Shown one piece after another: positions 32,492 to 42,272 of a stretch of 64,000 nt of DNA (within the stretch, counting starts at the first letter, position 1; each line of letters opens with the position of its first letter). The stretch spans positions 44,218,398 to 44,282,397 of the forward strand of contig CM036756.1 of assembly GCA_020796225.1 (NCBI GenBank). Direction: 5' to 3'. Made by a program: the position numbers and the translations under genes. The DNA comes from Arion vulgaris (Eukaryota; Mollusca; Gastropoda; Stylommatophora; Arionidae). The notes under the pieces were generated by a model. The model ran no database searches, was not told the DNA's origin, and worked only from the letters and a program-made list of their open reading frames with translations.

Positions 32492-32661
32492 GATCGTTGT
32501 CTGACGGAGAACACAAAAGTCTGATGGATAGCGATGTTGAACACTCGACTGATCGACAAAGTGTGGGATGCTTCAACGACAGATCTTCTTGACAACTTCT
32601 ATCGACCTATAACATTAAGCTAGCTAAACTTCTCAGAATCATCGATTTTTTGGAAGGATAA
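32492..32661 (+). pseudogene. CHST15-like: CHST15-like gene, last exon E, with two compensating frameshifts
   Basis: Acceptor tctctctcccacag is strong (AG 32490-32491) and the phase fits exon D. It starts RSLSDGEHKSLMDSD. The family C-terminus then reads in the +1 frame (NTRLIDKVWDASTTDLLDNF, YRP) and returns to the first frame at about 32606-32608 (YNIKLAKLLRIIDFLEG, stop TAA 32659-32661). FYRPYN..LAKLL is the expected ending. One extra base between about 32533 and 32550 and one missing base near 32606 would account for it. Read without change, the frame stops at 32590-32592 and loses the ending. This may be true decay or consensus error, since single-base slips are common in the window. Confidence 0.8.
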
Positions 32662-32669
32662 AGTGAAAG

Positions 32670-32905
32670 AAATGTTCTGATAATGAATAGAATGTTTTGT
32701 ATCTTTCTATATTTGTTTATGAAGAAATTTTATAAATCAAAGAAATGTTTATGAATGAAATTTTATGATAATAAATGTTTATGATAATGAAAAATGTTTA
32801 TGATAATGTGAAATGTTTGATAATGTAAAATGTTATGATAATGAAATTTTATGATATGTAAAAATGTTTGATAATAAAGGAATGTTTATGATGATATAGA
32901 AATGA
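32670..32905. repeat. Irregular aatgtttatgataatg repeat, left block
   Basis: Degenerate 14-18 bp units with many length changes. The same repeat resumes at 33840-34060, so T14 and a LINE piece lie inside it. Confidence 0.85.
32770..32775 (+). promoter_or_regulatory. Candidate polyadenylation signal AATAAA
   Basis: 109 bp after the stop codon; a second AATAAA is at 32873-32878. Both lie in an AT-rich repeat, so use is uncertain. Confidence 0.45.
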
Positions 32906-32924
32906 AATGTTTACCCTTTCCTTC

Positions 32925-33667
32925 CTTTCGTTCGCTTGAAATAATGTCTTATATTCAATGTTGTCTCTTGTATCTTTCCTTCCTTTCGTTCGCTTGAAAT
33001 AATGTCTATATATTCAATGTTGTCTCTTGTATCCTTCCTTCCTTTCGTTCGCTTGAAATAATGTCTATATATTCAATGTTGTCTCTTGTATCCTTCCTTT
33101 CGTTCGCTTGAAATAATGTCTATATATTCAATGTTGTCTCTTGTATCCTTCCTTCTTTCGTTCGCTTGAAATAATGTCTATATATTCAATGTTGTCTCTT
33201 GTATCTTTCCTTCCTTTCGTTCGCTTGAAATAATGTCTATATATTCAATGTTGTCTCTTGTATCCTTCCTTTCGTCTTCGCTTGAAATAATGTCTTATAT
33301 TCAATGTTGTCTCTTGTATCCTTCCTTTCGTTCGCTTGAAATAATGTCTATATATTCAATGTTGTCTCTTGTATCTTTCCTTTCTTTCGTTCGCTTGAAA
33401 TAATGTCTTTATATTCAATGTTGTCTCTTGTATCTTTCCTTCCTTTCGTTCGCTTGAAATAATGTCTATATATTCAATGTTGTCTCTTGTATCTTTCCTT
33501 CTTTCGTTCGCTTGAAATAATGTCTATATATTCAATGTTGTCTCTTGTATCTTTCCTTTCTTTCGTTCGCTTGAAATATGTCTATATATTCAATGTTGTC
33601 TCTTGTATCTTTCCTTCCTTTCGTTCGCTTGAAATAATGTCTATATATTCAATGTTGTCTCTTGTAT
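32925..33667. repeat. Minisatellite T14, 59-bp unit, about 12.5 copies
   Basis: Unit begins tatctttccttcctttcgtt and ends ...tattcaatgttgtctcttg. The last 20 bp resemble a piece of R6 at about 20900. Confidence 0.93.
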
Positions 33668-33838
33668 GAACTTCACTGTCTTTTGTAGCTCACACAGAGG
33701 TCGTGTAGTTTTATGTCGAGTGTTGTTTCGTTAGGCCAGTGAGTTTGCCTCAGTGTATCATATTTGGGCAGTCTTGAAGTATGTGCTCTGCAGTCTGGTT
33801 TGCCTGTCCACATGTACACATGGTTGAATTGCCAATCT
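33668..33838 (-). mobile_element. LINE C-terminal CCHC end
   Basis: Minus strand: KIGNSTMCTCGQANQTAEHI, LQDCPKYDTLRQTHWPNETT, LDIKLHDLCVSYKRQ. C-x-C-x7-H-x4-C is the terminal cysteine/histidine motif of RNase-H-type LINE ORF2 proteins. Confidence 0.85.
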
Positions 33839-34060
33839 TGAAATGTTTATGATAATGAAAGGAAATTTTTATGATAATGTAAAAAATGTTTATGATAATG
33901 AATGGAAATATTTATGATAATACAAAGAAATGTTTATAATAATGTATAGAAATGTTTATGGAAAGAAATGTTTATGAAAAGAAATGTTTACGATAATGAA
34001 TGGAAATGTTTATGATAATGTAAAGAAATGTTTATGTAAAGAAATATTTATAATATTATT
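33839..34060. repeat. Irregular aatgtttatgataatg repeat, right block
   Basis: Continuation of the 32670-32905 block. Confidence 0.85.
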
Positions 34061-34164
34061 GTTTGTTATTGATAAAAATGTTTACAAACTGATTTGAAAT
34101 CCTTCTTCAACTCGAGATTTGAAATAATTCATTCATATATATATATCTCGCATACCGGTATATA

Positions 34165-34940
34165 TATTTCATAGGGCCTGCGTCATTTCTTCATACCTCT
34201 CTATCCTACCGGTATATATTACATAGGGCCTGCGTCATTTCTTCATACCTCTCTATCCTACCGGTATATATTACATAGAGCCTGCGTCATTTTACTTCAT
34301 TACCGTTCTATTCTACCTGGTCATCTATACCTCTCATCCTCCGATTTTCATAGAGCCTGCGTCATTTCTTCATACCTCTCTATCCTACCGGTATATATTA
34401 CATAGGGCCTGCGTCATTTCTTCATACCTCTCTATCCTACCGGTATATATTACATAGAGCCTGCGTCATTTCTTCATACCTCTATCCTGTATTCTACTAC
34501 CGGTCATTTCATACTCTCTATCCTACGTATATATACATAGAGCCTGCGTCATTTCTTCATACCTCTCTATCCTACCGGTATATATTACATAGAGCCTGCG
34601 TCATTTCTTCATACCTCTCTATCCTACCGGTATATATTACATAGAGCCTGCGTCATTTCTTCATACCTCTCTATCCTACCGGTATATATTACATAGAGCC
34701 TGCGTCATTTCTTCATACCTCTCTATCCTACCGGTATATATTACATAGGGCCTGCGTCATTTCTTCATACCTCTCTATCCTACCGGTATATATTACATAG
34801 AGCCTGCGTCATTTCTTCATACCTCTCTATCCTACCGGTATATATTACATAGAGCCTGCGTCATTTCTTCATACCTCTCTATCCTACCGGTATATATTAC
34901 ATAGGGCCTGCGTCATTTCTTCATACCTCTCTATCCTTCG
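34165..34940. repeat. Minisatellite T15, 52-bp unit, about 15 copies, derived from a LINE 3' end
   Basis: Unit begins cggtatatattacatagagc and ends ...ctctctatcctac. It matches the 3' terminal region of LINE family 1 in reverse (361-445: taccgttatacgttacatag, ctctatcctgg). The last unit continues into LINE sequence (cgcaacttgcacaatctctt). Confidence 0.92.
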
Positions 34941-35065
34941 CAACTTGCACAATCTCTTCTAGAAATTCGCAATAAATAAAAAGTGAAGAGCCCGCATTCA
35001 TACCATGAGGTATATTGAGGAACACGGTGTGAAGAAGCTATTTTTCTTTAACCAAAGTTAAACTA

Positions 35066-35324
35066 CAGGGTGTTCAAGATAAAAGGAGCCCCATTGATAA
35101 ATCGAAAGTTGCCAGATACCTATTGCATTGTGCCTATTTACTATTTAAACCGGTTCTGACTAGCTCGTCGTACGTCACATTTGTTCATCGCCCCTTCCCG
35201 CACTACAATTACACACCATCGCACAACATTGACCTATACATACGTCATAAGTGAACCTTCTTATTTTCATAAATATATGCCAGATAAGCTCCATTGATAG
35301 GCTGCTTTTATCTTGAACATCCTG
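35066..35324. mobile_element. TA-flanked MITE (mariner-like), copy 1, 259 bp
   Basis: Terminal inverted repeats cagggtgttcaagataaaag and its partner at the right end (reverse complement caggatgttcaagataaaag), flanked by TA on both sides (35064-35065, 35325-35326). No transposase. Confidence 0.9.
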
Positions 35325-35461
35325 TATATGAGATGTTGTTAACGTCACGAAGATCGTCTTTACTTCTCAGTCTTTCTTTGGTATACACTTGAGTTGAACG
35401 ACAGAAATTCTAACTTATGAATGTGATCCTGTGACCTTGCGCATACGAGCAAATGAGCTAA

Positions 35462-35905
35462 CCACTACTATTGATTGATTGATTGATTGATAGATAGGAT
35501 CATCATCATTGCACTTCAGTGATGTACGATATCTTACAGGAAGATCTCAGCTGAAGTGCACGAACTCCGTAGCACCGGCGAGGGTCCACAGTGTAATTCT
35601 GAAGATAGTAAAGATATTTTCGCAGGAAATTTTATTTTTAAACTTTCCTAATAAATTTTACCCGGACAGCGGCTTTCTGGCCTGCTCATCTCGATTTTGA
35701 AATACCAAGTGTTCTTTTACGTGCTCAAATTTAACATGGGACCTACGTTTTATCGTCCGTCTCCGATAGGACTAGGAACTCGATCTCACCTACACTGAGA
35801 TCAGGGATCTCTAGAAGAATATCCAGATTCCTCCCCGAGGGAGCTAACTGGTACCTTTGGCATTAGAGACGAGTACCTAACTTCTACGTCACAGAGACAT
35901 CTTCA
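35462..35905 (-). mobile_element. SINE family B, most complete copy
   Basis: (TGAT)n tail, atcattgcacttcagtgatg, gcaccggcgaggg, ttacccggacagcggctttc, acgttttatcgtccgtctcc, ctacactgagatcaggg, then the tRNA-like head (reverse: tctgtgacgtagaagttagg). About 440 bp. Confidence 0.88.
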
Positions 35906-36004
35906 ACCAATATGATATTGTTGCTGTGAAATAAACCAGACACAATACATTTATATTGAACACAATTATAATTAGTTCTTTATCATCATTAACGGTTTTT
36001 AACG

Positions 36005-36200
36005 AATAACGAGTACAAAGCAAGAGGAAGACCACGCAAAAGATGGAGCGAAGCATCAAGAACAGCCTTAGGAAAATGAATATCAGCTTGCAAAGTGCAT
36101 TACAAACAAGCACAAACAAAATCACTACGCCCCCCCGCCCCAACACTTCTATAAAGAAGTAAATGGTGGAAGAGAAGAAGGAGAAGAAGGGTTTATTAAC
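36005..36200 (+). mobile_element. LINE 3' end, family X
   Basis: EYKARGRPRKRWSEASRTAL, then shifted; ends ctataaagaagtaaatggtgg and (AAG)n. Same ending as at 48230-48400 and 53700-53880. Confidence 0.8.
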
Positions 36201-37199
36201 CACCAGGTTGACATTAAGGTAGTGGACATATTGACAAAGTCAGGCTGCTACAAACAGACACCAGTATGACAGCACGGATAAAAATGTCTTACAAGAACAA
36301 ATGGACAAGATATCACCAGGGCGATGCTGTTGATTTTCTCAGCATGATGCATGTCTTTGATATGCCACCCTAAATGTTTTTCTTTAAAATAACCTTCGAT
36401 TGCTATTTTTGTAAAAGCTGTCTAAAATGTACAAATACTATATTTTGGGATAATATAAACTACTTAAAAATAATAATATTAACTATTATAAAGAAAAACA
36501 ATAGCTTCGCGATGTCAGATCAAAAGTCATTCAGCCAGCAATGCACCTGCACCAGAAACCGAAATCAATTGGTACCGAAAGCGCTAAGGTAGAGGCGTAC
36601 GATAAATCATAAATCGCACACACCAATATCGGAATAAAATAGACCAATATAGAAAAGCGTTGCGTAAAGATTTAACACTATTGAATGGTTAAAATTGTAC
36701 TTTGATTTCACTGCTTATGCCGCCCTTGCCATATTCGACCGCCTCTCTGTATCATAGTACGGCACGACCCTGGATATCACTCGAAATGACGCCTGCTGCC
36801 AATTCAATAGACAAGAACAGGTTGTCATTTTCCGGCTAGGTGCTGAACACAATGGGCAGAGTTCTGAATCTGTTTAAAATATACAAGATAGGCACTACTG
36901 ATATATGCACATATGGCACCGGCAAGATGACAGTGTTACAAATCATACAGCTGTGTCAAACATATGATGAACAGATGAATCACATGCTGCTAATTCCCCA
37001 TATCAGGTGAAAAAAAAGCTTTATTGAGATGTGCACAAACTCCAGTTGTTCACTAACTACTATAGAAGTAGAGAAATCGATGTCTACAAACATTGTAGAA
37101 GAAAAATTACTCGGAGTGTCATATCATTCCATTTATTGCATACATCTGACAATCTATGAATCCCTCTTTTGCACATGATTAAGCCGTCGTCCCCGTCAA
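36201..37199. other. Unassigned sequence, about 1 kb
   Basis: No motif recognised; short frames only. A GC-normal stretch after 36700 is the most gene-like in composition but shows no family. Confidence 0.4.
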
Positions 37200-37475
37200 C
37201 ATAAGGCCGACTAGCTCAGACGGGAACACCAAAATTCCTGTTTAATGGGGCTGGTTTTTGTACATGTTTGACAGAACACTGTAAGCTTTTTTGTAATTGT
37301 ACTCAATTTTATGAGTCCATGGTTATTTATTGATAATAAAAATAATATGAATAATGCTGCTATTCCTTAGCTTTAAACTTAACTTGTAACATAATATAAA
37401 CATGATTTAGCATGTTGAGTTGTTTTTAAATGAATTCGTCTTTATACAACAATACTGGAATGCAAAGGTCACGCG
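37200..37475 (-). repeat. Dispersed repeat R5, copy 3
   Basis: Reverse complement of the 28955 and 31500 copies (atgagtccatggttatttattg, gaattcgtctttatacaac). Confidence 0.7.
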
Positions 37476-37654
37476 ATGGTTGTGGTATTATTTCCTAGAA
37501 TTTTTAATGAGCCGCCGCCCGTATGTTACCGGAGGCCATGATTAAACCTTATATACGTGAAACACAGATGTGCTCCCATTATATATGAATAACAAAGATT
37601 AAAGTTTGGAAATTGACTGACTTGGATGAAAGGCGAATTATTGACTTCCGTGTT

Positions 37655-37770
37655 TACCATATGACTCGGTGACTTTCCGCTGAAATGGCATTCCCTTGCA
37701 CAAATCACGAACTCCCTGGCTCCACCAACAATCCTTGGGATCTCCGAGTAAAAAATCACTGCTAACAACA
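37655..37770 (-). mobile_element. SINE family C fragment
   Basis: atatgactcggtgactttccgc, cacaaatcacgaactccctgg, ccaacaatccttggg: reverse of 29820-29920. Confidence 0.7.
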
Positions 37771-37858
37771 GACAGATTGAAATGGGATGAAGGAAATTAA
37801 AAGAAGAACAAAACATGGTTTTAAAAAAAAATTAAACAACTAAAAACAATATGACACG

Positions 37859-38342
37859 GAACTGATAAGAAAACAAAGATCAGAATACTAAGAGCATGCA
37901 TATTCCCAGTGACAACGTATGGGTGTGAAGCATGGGGATTTAATAAGGCAGTGGAAAAACATATATGTGCTTTTGAATATAAGTGTTACAGAAGAGTCCT
38001 TCGTATATCTTGGACAGAGAAGAGAACAAATAGATCTATCCAGAAAGAACTCAAAATCAAAGAAAACTGGCTGATGCTACAAATAAGAAAGAGAAAATTG
38101 AGGTATTTTGGACATATACAAATTTACGAAGGGTTGGAGAAGACCATCATGGAAGAAAGCATCCCGGCAAAGAGAAGAAGAGGAAGACCACGAAGAAGAT
38201 GGATTCGGGATGTAACTGATGGTTTGAACATGACGGCTGCATAGGCAGGACATGTAGCATATGAGAGAGAGAGAGAGAGAGAAATTCCAGAGGCTTTTGG
38301 GGTGTCAAAGTTCTGCTAAGGATAAGCTATTTGATGATGATT
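37859..38342 (+). mobile_element. LINE RT C-terminus, family 2 (best copy)
   Basis: Open frame from 37859: RILRACIFPVTTYGCEAWGF, NKAVEKHICAFEYKCYRRVL, RISWTEKRTNRSIQKELKIK, ENWLMLQIRKRKLRYFGHIQ, IYEGLEKTIMEESIPAKRRR, GRPRRRWIRDVTDGLNMTAA, stop at 38242, after which AGHVAYERERE continues. YGCEAW and RRRGRPRRRW are the marks of this LINE C-terminus. Ends gatgatgatt. Confidence 0.9.
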
Positions 38343-38685
38343 AAGAAACTGTACACTTATTCCAGTTTTTATTCATGTATTCTATATTTAATTTAGCAAT
38401 AAGAAATTATTTTTTTAAATGTATTACAAATGTATTATTCACACAAGAAACCAGAACTTATTTTCATTCAATAAAAGGAGATGTTATTATTGTTGTGTGT
38501 GCAATGTACAAAATGTTACTGGGTATATGTCCAGTATATTGACTGAAATAAAATTAAAAAAACTATTAACATTTGTTATCATTTTCTTTAAGAGTGTTTA
38601 CTTTATTCAATATACTGTTTATTATAGTTATTTTCAATTATTACTTGAATACGATGTCTGATGTCAATATGCTAATCGTATTATA
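38343..38685. other. AT-rich unassigned sequence
   Basis: Nothing recognised. Confidence 0.4.
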
Positions 38686-38900
38686 CAGGGTGTTGAAGAT
38701 AAAAGTAGCCCTATTGACAAATCAAAAGTTGCTAATTACACATAGCGTTTTGTCTATTTATTATTTAAACGGTTCTGATAGCTCGTCCTACTTCACATTG
38801 TTCATTGCCTTCCGCTCCATAATTACACCATAGCAAAACGACTCACTCATTGACCTATATTACGTCAAATTGAACCTTCTCATTTTCATATAAATATTTA
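38686..38900. mobile_element. TA-flanked MITE, copy 2, right end lost
   Basis: TA|cagggtgttgaagataaaag then the body as in copy 1. It stops at ttcatataaatattta where array T16 begins. Confidence 0.85.
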
Positions 38901-38904
38901 TAGT

Positions 38905-39285
38905 TTTAGCAGAAAATGTCCATACCACTTCCATGTTTCTAGTTTTAGTAGAAATGTGCATCCACTTCAATGTTTCTAGTTTAGTAGAAAATGTCATACA
39001 CTTCAATTTTCTAGTTTTAGTAGAAAATGTGCATACCACTTCAATGTTTCTAGTTTTAGTAGAAAATGTATACCACTTAATGTTTAGTTTTAGTAGAAAA
39101 TGTCATACCACTTCAATGTTTCTAGTTTTAGTAGAAAATGTGCATACCACTTCAATGTTTCTAGTTTTAGTAGAAAATGTGCATACCACTTCAATGTTTC
39201 TAGTTTTAGTAGAGCATGTGCATACCACTTCAATGTTTCTAGTTTTAGTAGAAAATGTGCATACCACTTCAATGTTTCTAGTTAA
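38905..39285. repeat. Minisatellite T16, 39-bp unit, about 10 copies
   Basis: Unit begins tagttttagtagaaaatgtg and ends ...caatgtttc. 39 = 13 codons, so frames stay open on both strands and look like small proteins. Confidence 0.95.
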
Positions 39286-39300
39286 GTAATATGAAATCAA

Positions 39301-39430
39301 ATGAAAGTCGTGACATATCCTTTACAGGTCGTCACCATCAAACACAGTAAACGAGTCTTTGATTTTCTAGGCATCACCTATACGTTCAGTAGTATGCCAT
39401 TTCCTTCTGAACGGTGAGGTATATTTTTAT
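39301..39430 (-). mobile_element. SINE family A, 3' body
   Basis: gtcgtgacatatcctttacagg ... acgttcagtagtatgccatttcc, reverse orientation. Confidence 0.8.
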
Positions 39431-39824
39431 ATACCTCGGAAAAATCTACGCGACATACAACATACAACATACAACATACAATATACAACATACAATATAT
39501 AAACTACGGAAACTGGTAATATTAAATAAATAATATGTGAAACAAATGATCTATTTGATAAAATTAACACAATTATGTTCATATATATGTAACAAAACAA
39601 TGAAAAGCCTCCTTTGTATACATTATGCCAGTCTGATGAGCACGACAGTCGCAACCTTATGTTTCATTGGAAACGAGAAGCACTCAAGACAAGATCAAGT
39701 ATTTTTGAAGATCTAAAGGGATACAATTGTGAATTATTTCAGAAAATATTATACCGTCCCTTTATATTTGTATAACGTTTTCGGAATGTGACTTTTTTTT
39801 TACTTCTACTTGATTCATGTCTTT
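39431..39824. other. Unassigned; short (acatacaac)n at 39450-39500
   Basis: 7-9 bp units of acatacaac and acatacaat; otherwise nothing. Confidence 0.5.
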
Positions 39825-40082
39825 CTTCTTCGAACGATCCATATCGACCACTTGTTAAACTACTCTTTGTGATCTGTATGTGATTTGAGCCTAAGAGCAA
39901 TTGTACGTTGTGCCAGTTATGCGCTTATAAGTAGGCCAGCACAGCCGATTTCTGCGACTTTTTATATAGTAGGTAGCTTCCTAGTTCCTTACATCAGTCG
40001 CATCTTACTACATGCCTTGTAGGTCACAGTGTTACTATTCTGTATTCCTCTTGCGAGAACCAGACAACACATGACGTGGTGT
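39825..40082 (-). mobile_element. Retroposon R3, copy 5
   Basis: ttcttcgaacgatccatatcgacc, tttgagcctaagagcaattgtacg, aagtaggccagcacagccg: reverse of the 7250 copy, close to 13605. Confidence 0.8.
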
Positions 40083-40204
40083 GAAGTATTCATAGCACTT
40101 CAATACAATAAAATGTGTTCAGAAACCTGCAGCAACAAAAGACATACAATAAAAGGCTATAGAAAGAGATATAAATATTTAAAGAATTAATAAAATAACA
40201 AGAG

Positions 40205-41420
40205 TGAAATACATTAACAGAAAGCAGTAACAAAAGAAAGTAAGAAGCAGTAAAAAAAGGTGAAGTAAGAAAGCAGTAACAAAAAGAGAAGTCAGGATAA
40301 GAAAGCAATAAAACAAAAAAGGGAAGCTAAGAAAAGCAGTAACAAAAAATGAAAGGTACAGAAGAGAAGCATAACAAAAGAAAGTAAGAAAGCAGTAACA
40401 AAAATGATAAGCTAAGAAAGTAAGCATAACAAAAGAAAGTAAGAAAGCAGTAACAAAAAAGGGAAAGCTAAGAAAGCAGTAACAAAAGAGGCAGTAAAGT
40501 AAGAAAGCAGTAACAAAAGGGAAGTAAGAAAGCAGTAACAAAAGATGAAAGTAAAGAATAGCAGTAACAAAAGTAAGAAAGAGTAAGGTAAGAAAGCAGT
40601 AACAAAAAGTGAAGCAGTAAAAAGTAAAGAACAGTAACAAAAAGGAGAAAGAAGTAAAGCAGTAACAAAAAAGTGAAAGTAAGAAAGCAGTAACAAAAAA
40701 GGAAGAAGTAAGAAAGCAGTAACAAAATAGTAAGCAGTAAAAAAGTAAGAAAGCAGTAACAAAAAAGAAAGCGTAACAGTAAAAGCGTACAAAAAGTAAG
40801 CATAAAAAGAAAGTAAGAAAGCAGTAAAAAAAGAAAGAAAGGTAAAAGAAGTAAAGCAGTAACAAAAGAAAGTAAGAAAGCAGTAACAAAAAGAGGAAGA
40901 AAAAGCAAAAAAAGTAAGCAGTAACAAAAAAGATGAAAGTAACAAAGAAAGTGAAGCAGTAAGTAAGAAAAAGAAGTAAAGCAGTAACAAGAAAGTAAAG
41001 TAACAAAAAGAGAAGGAAAGTAAGAAAGCAGTAACAAAAAGGGAAGTAACGAAAGCAGTAACAAAAAGAGAAGTAAGAAAGCAGGTAACTAAAAATGAAG
41101 TAAGAAAGCAGTAACAAAAAGGGAAGTAAGAAAGCAGTAACAAAAAGAAAAGTAAAGAGTAAGAGCAGTAACAAAAAGGAAGTAAGAAAGCAGTAACAAA
41201 AGGGAAGTAAAGAAAGCAGTAACAAAAAGGGAAGTAAGAAAGCAGTAACAAAAATGAAGTAAGAGCAGTAACAAAAGGAGTGATAAGAGTAAGAAAGCAG
41301 TAACAAAAGGAAGTAAAGTAACAAGAAGAAGCAAAAAAAGGAAGTAAGAAAGCAGTAACAAAAGGGAAGTAAGAAAGCAGTAACAAGGAAGTAAAGTAAA
41401 AGGGAAGTAAGAAAGAAACT
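40205..41420. repeat. Minisatellite T18, about 26-bp unit, about 45 noisy copies
   Basis: Unit aagaaagcagtaacaaaaag plus ggaagt with abundant one- to three-base slips. The 415-, 356- and 198-codon minus-strand frames here are repeats of CYCFLTS/FVTAFLLP and are not genes. Confidence 0.93.
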
Positions 41421-41489
41421 CGACAATAAATAATAAATAATAAAGATGTTACCAACAATAAAGAATTAACCATTGAACACAAAATAAAT

Positions 41490-41959
41490 AAAATTCTTTA
41501 ACATGAAAACTGGAGGAAAACGATGTATAATGTTAAGTTATGTTATGCGATCGATGTCATGGCACATTGGGCATTGCCATTCGTGCTCTGTCCTCCGCTG
41601 CAGCAGCCATCCCAAAGTCCATTTGCTCACAGTACCCATGAGAAGTTGTTTACTATATTTTCTCTCTCTACCACGAAAACGACACTGTCTAGCATGTCCA
41701 AACATAATTCTCGAACTCATTCCAGTGTCAGAGACTTGCCATGTCACATAATTGAGAGCGTACCATATTGACGATGTAATATGGGTGCCTGGTCAATTTC
41801 AGCTAGAAAAATGTAACAGCGACAGAGCACTTACACAGCAAGCTCTGTGAAGAATTTCAAATTTGGACCCTGTTTGCGGTCAACATGTGCTGCACGCTGC
41901 TAGGCCGGGGGAAGACCACATAAATTACGGAGGCTGGGAAAGACACCATATACAAAGCG
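41490..41959. other. Unassigned; Cys-containing minus-strand frame
   Basis: The minus-strand frame 41538-41747 reads ...WQCPMCHDIDRIT with a CxxC, and GRERKYSKQLLMGTVS. It could be the end of a dead transposase, but no family is recognised. Confidence 0.3.
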
Positions 41960-42272
41960 CTCAGAAAAACTCCTTCTATAAATTGATTTATTATCCTGAA
42001 GTTTTGATGTATAAAAAAACTATTTTAGAAAATTCTTGTGTAGGGCTGTGAGAGCTGGACGCTCAATGCAGAATTAGAGCGAAGAATCCAGTCCTTCGAA
42101 TATATGTGTTACAGACGGGTACTAAGTATTCGTTATATTGAAAATAAGACGAACATTTATGTAAGAGATCAAATAAACAACCTTGCAGTTCGACAAGTAC
42201 CAGGTCGACAAGTGCCACTCTTGACAATCGTGAACAGGCGTAAACTTGCGTGGTTCGGGCATGTGATGAGAC
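41960..42272 (+). mobile_element. LINE RT C-terminus, left half (interrupted by hAT)
   Basis: GCESWTLNAELERRIQSFEY, MCYRRVLSIRYIENKTNIYV, RDQINNLAVRQVPGRQVPLL, TIVNRRKLAWFGHVMR. It breaks at 42272 and resumes at 43986. Confidence 0.9.

Larger units (their letters stand above)
856..32661 (+). other. CHST15-like: CHST15-like sulfotransferase gene, 3' part (5 exons, about 31.8 kb)
   Basis: Five segments on the + strand, each with AG acceptor and GT donor, join in compatible phase (1/2, 2/1, 0, 1/2) into about 255 residues of one sulfotransferase domain. The order of motifs matches carbohydrate sulfotransferase 15-like proteins: a DYVDLYD block, TGDAS...LWSNDDWW, RIIVILRNPTDRLYS, VYN, VRLRLGLYQVYLQEWLDLFP, RLEDYS, and a C-terminal FYRP. 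These are Golgi type II membrane enzymes that move sulfate from PAPS to sugar 6-hydroxyls, in CHST15 to GalNAc-4-sulfate of chondroitin sulfate. Introns are 4969, 3219, 9622 and 13229 bp and hold only repeats. The first exons with the signal anchor and 5'-PSB loop are outside the window. Orthology to vertebrate CHST15 rather than to an expanded invertebrate paralogue group cannot be decided here. Confidence 0.85.

Noticed and set aside
36374..36592. 72-aa frame with CFCKSCLKC-like cysteines
   Set aside because: Too short, AT-rich and without a matching family; chance cysteine cluster likely.
38933..39300. Tandem-repeat proteins LVLVENVHTTSMF and reverse-strand TRNIEVVCTFSTK
   Set aside because: The 39-bp unit is a multiple of three, so frames stay open by arithmetic on both strands.
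40179..41426. 415-, 356- and 198-aa minus-strand frames rich in FLLP/CYCFLTS, looking like membrane proteins
   Set aside because: They are three frames of the same 26-bp AG-rich minisatellite; hydrophobicity comes from the complementary TTTCTT composition, and homologous units occur in all three frames.
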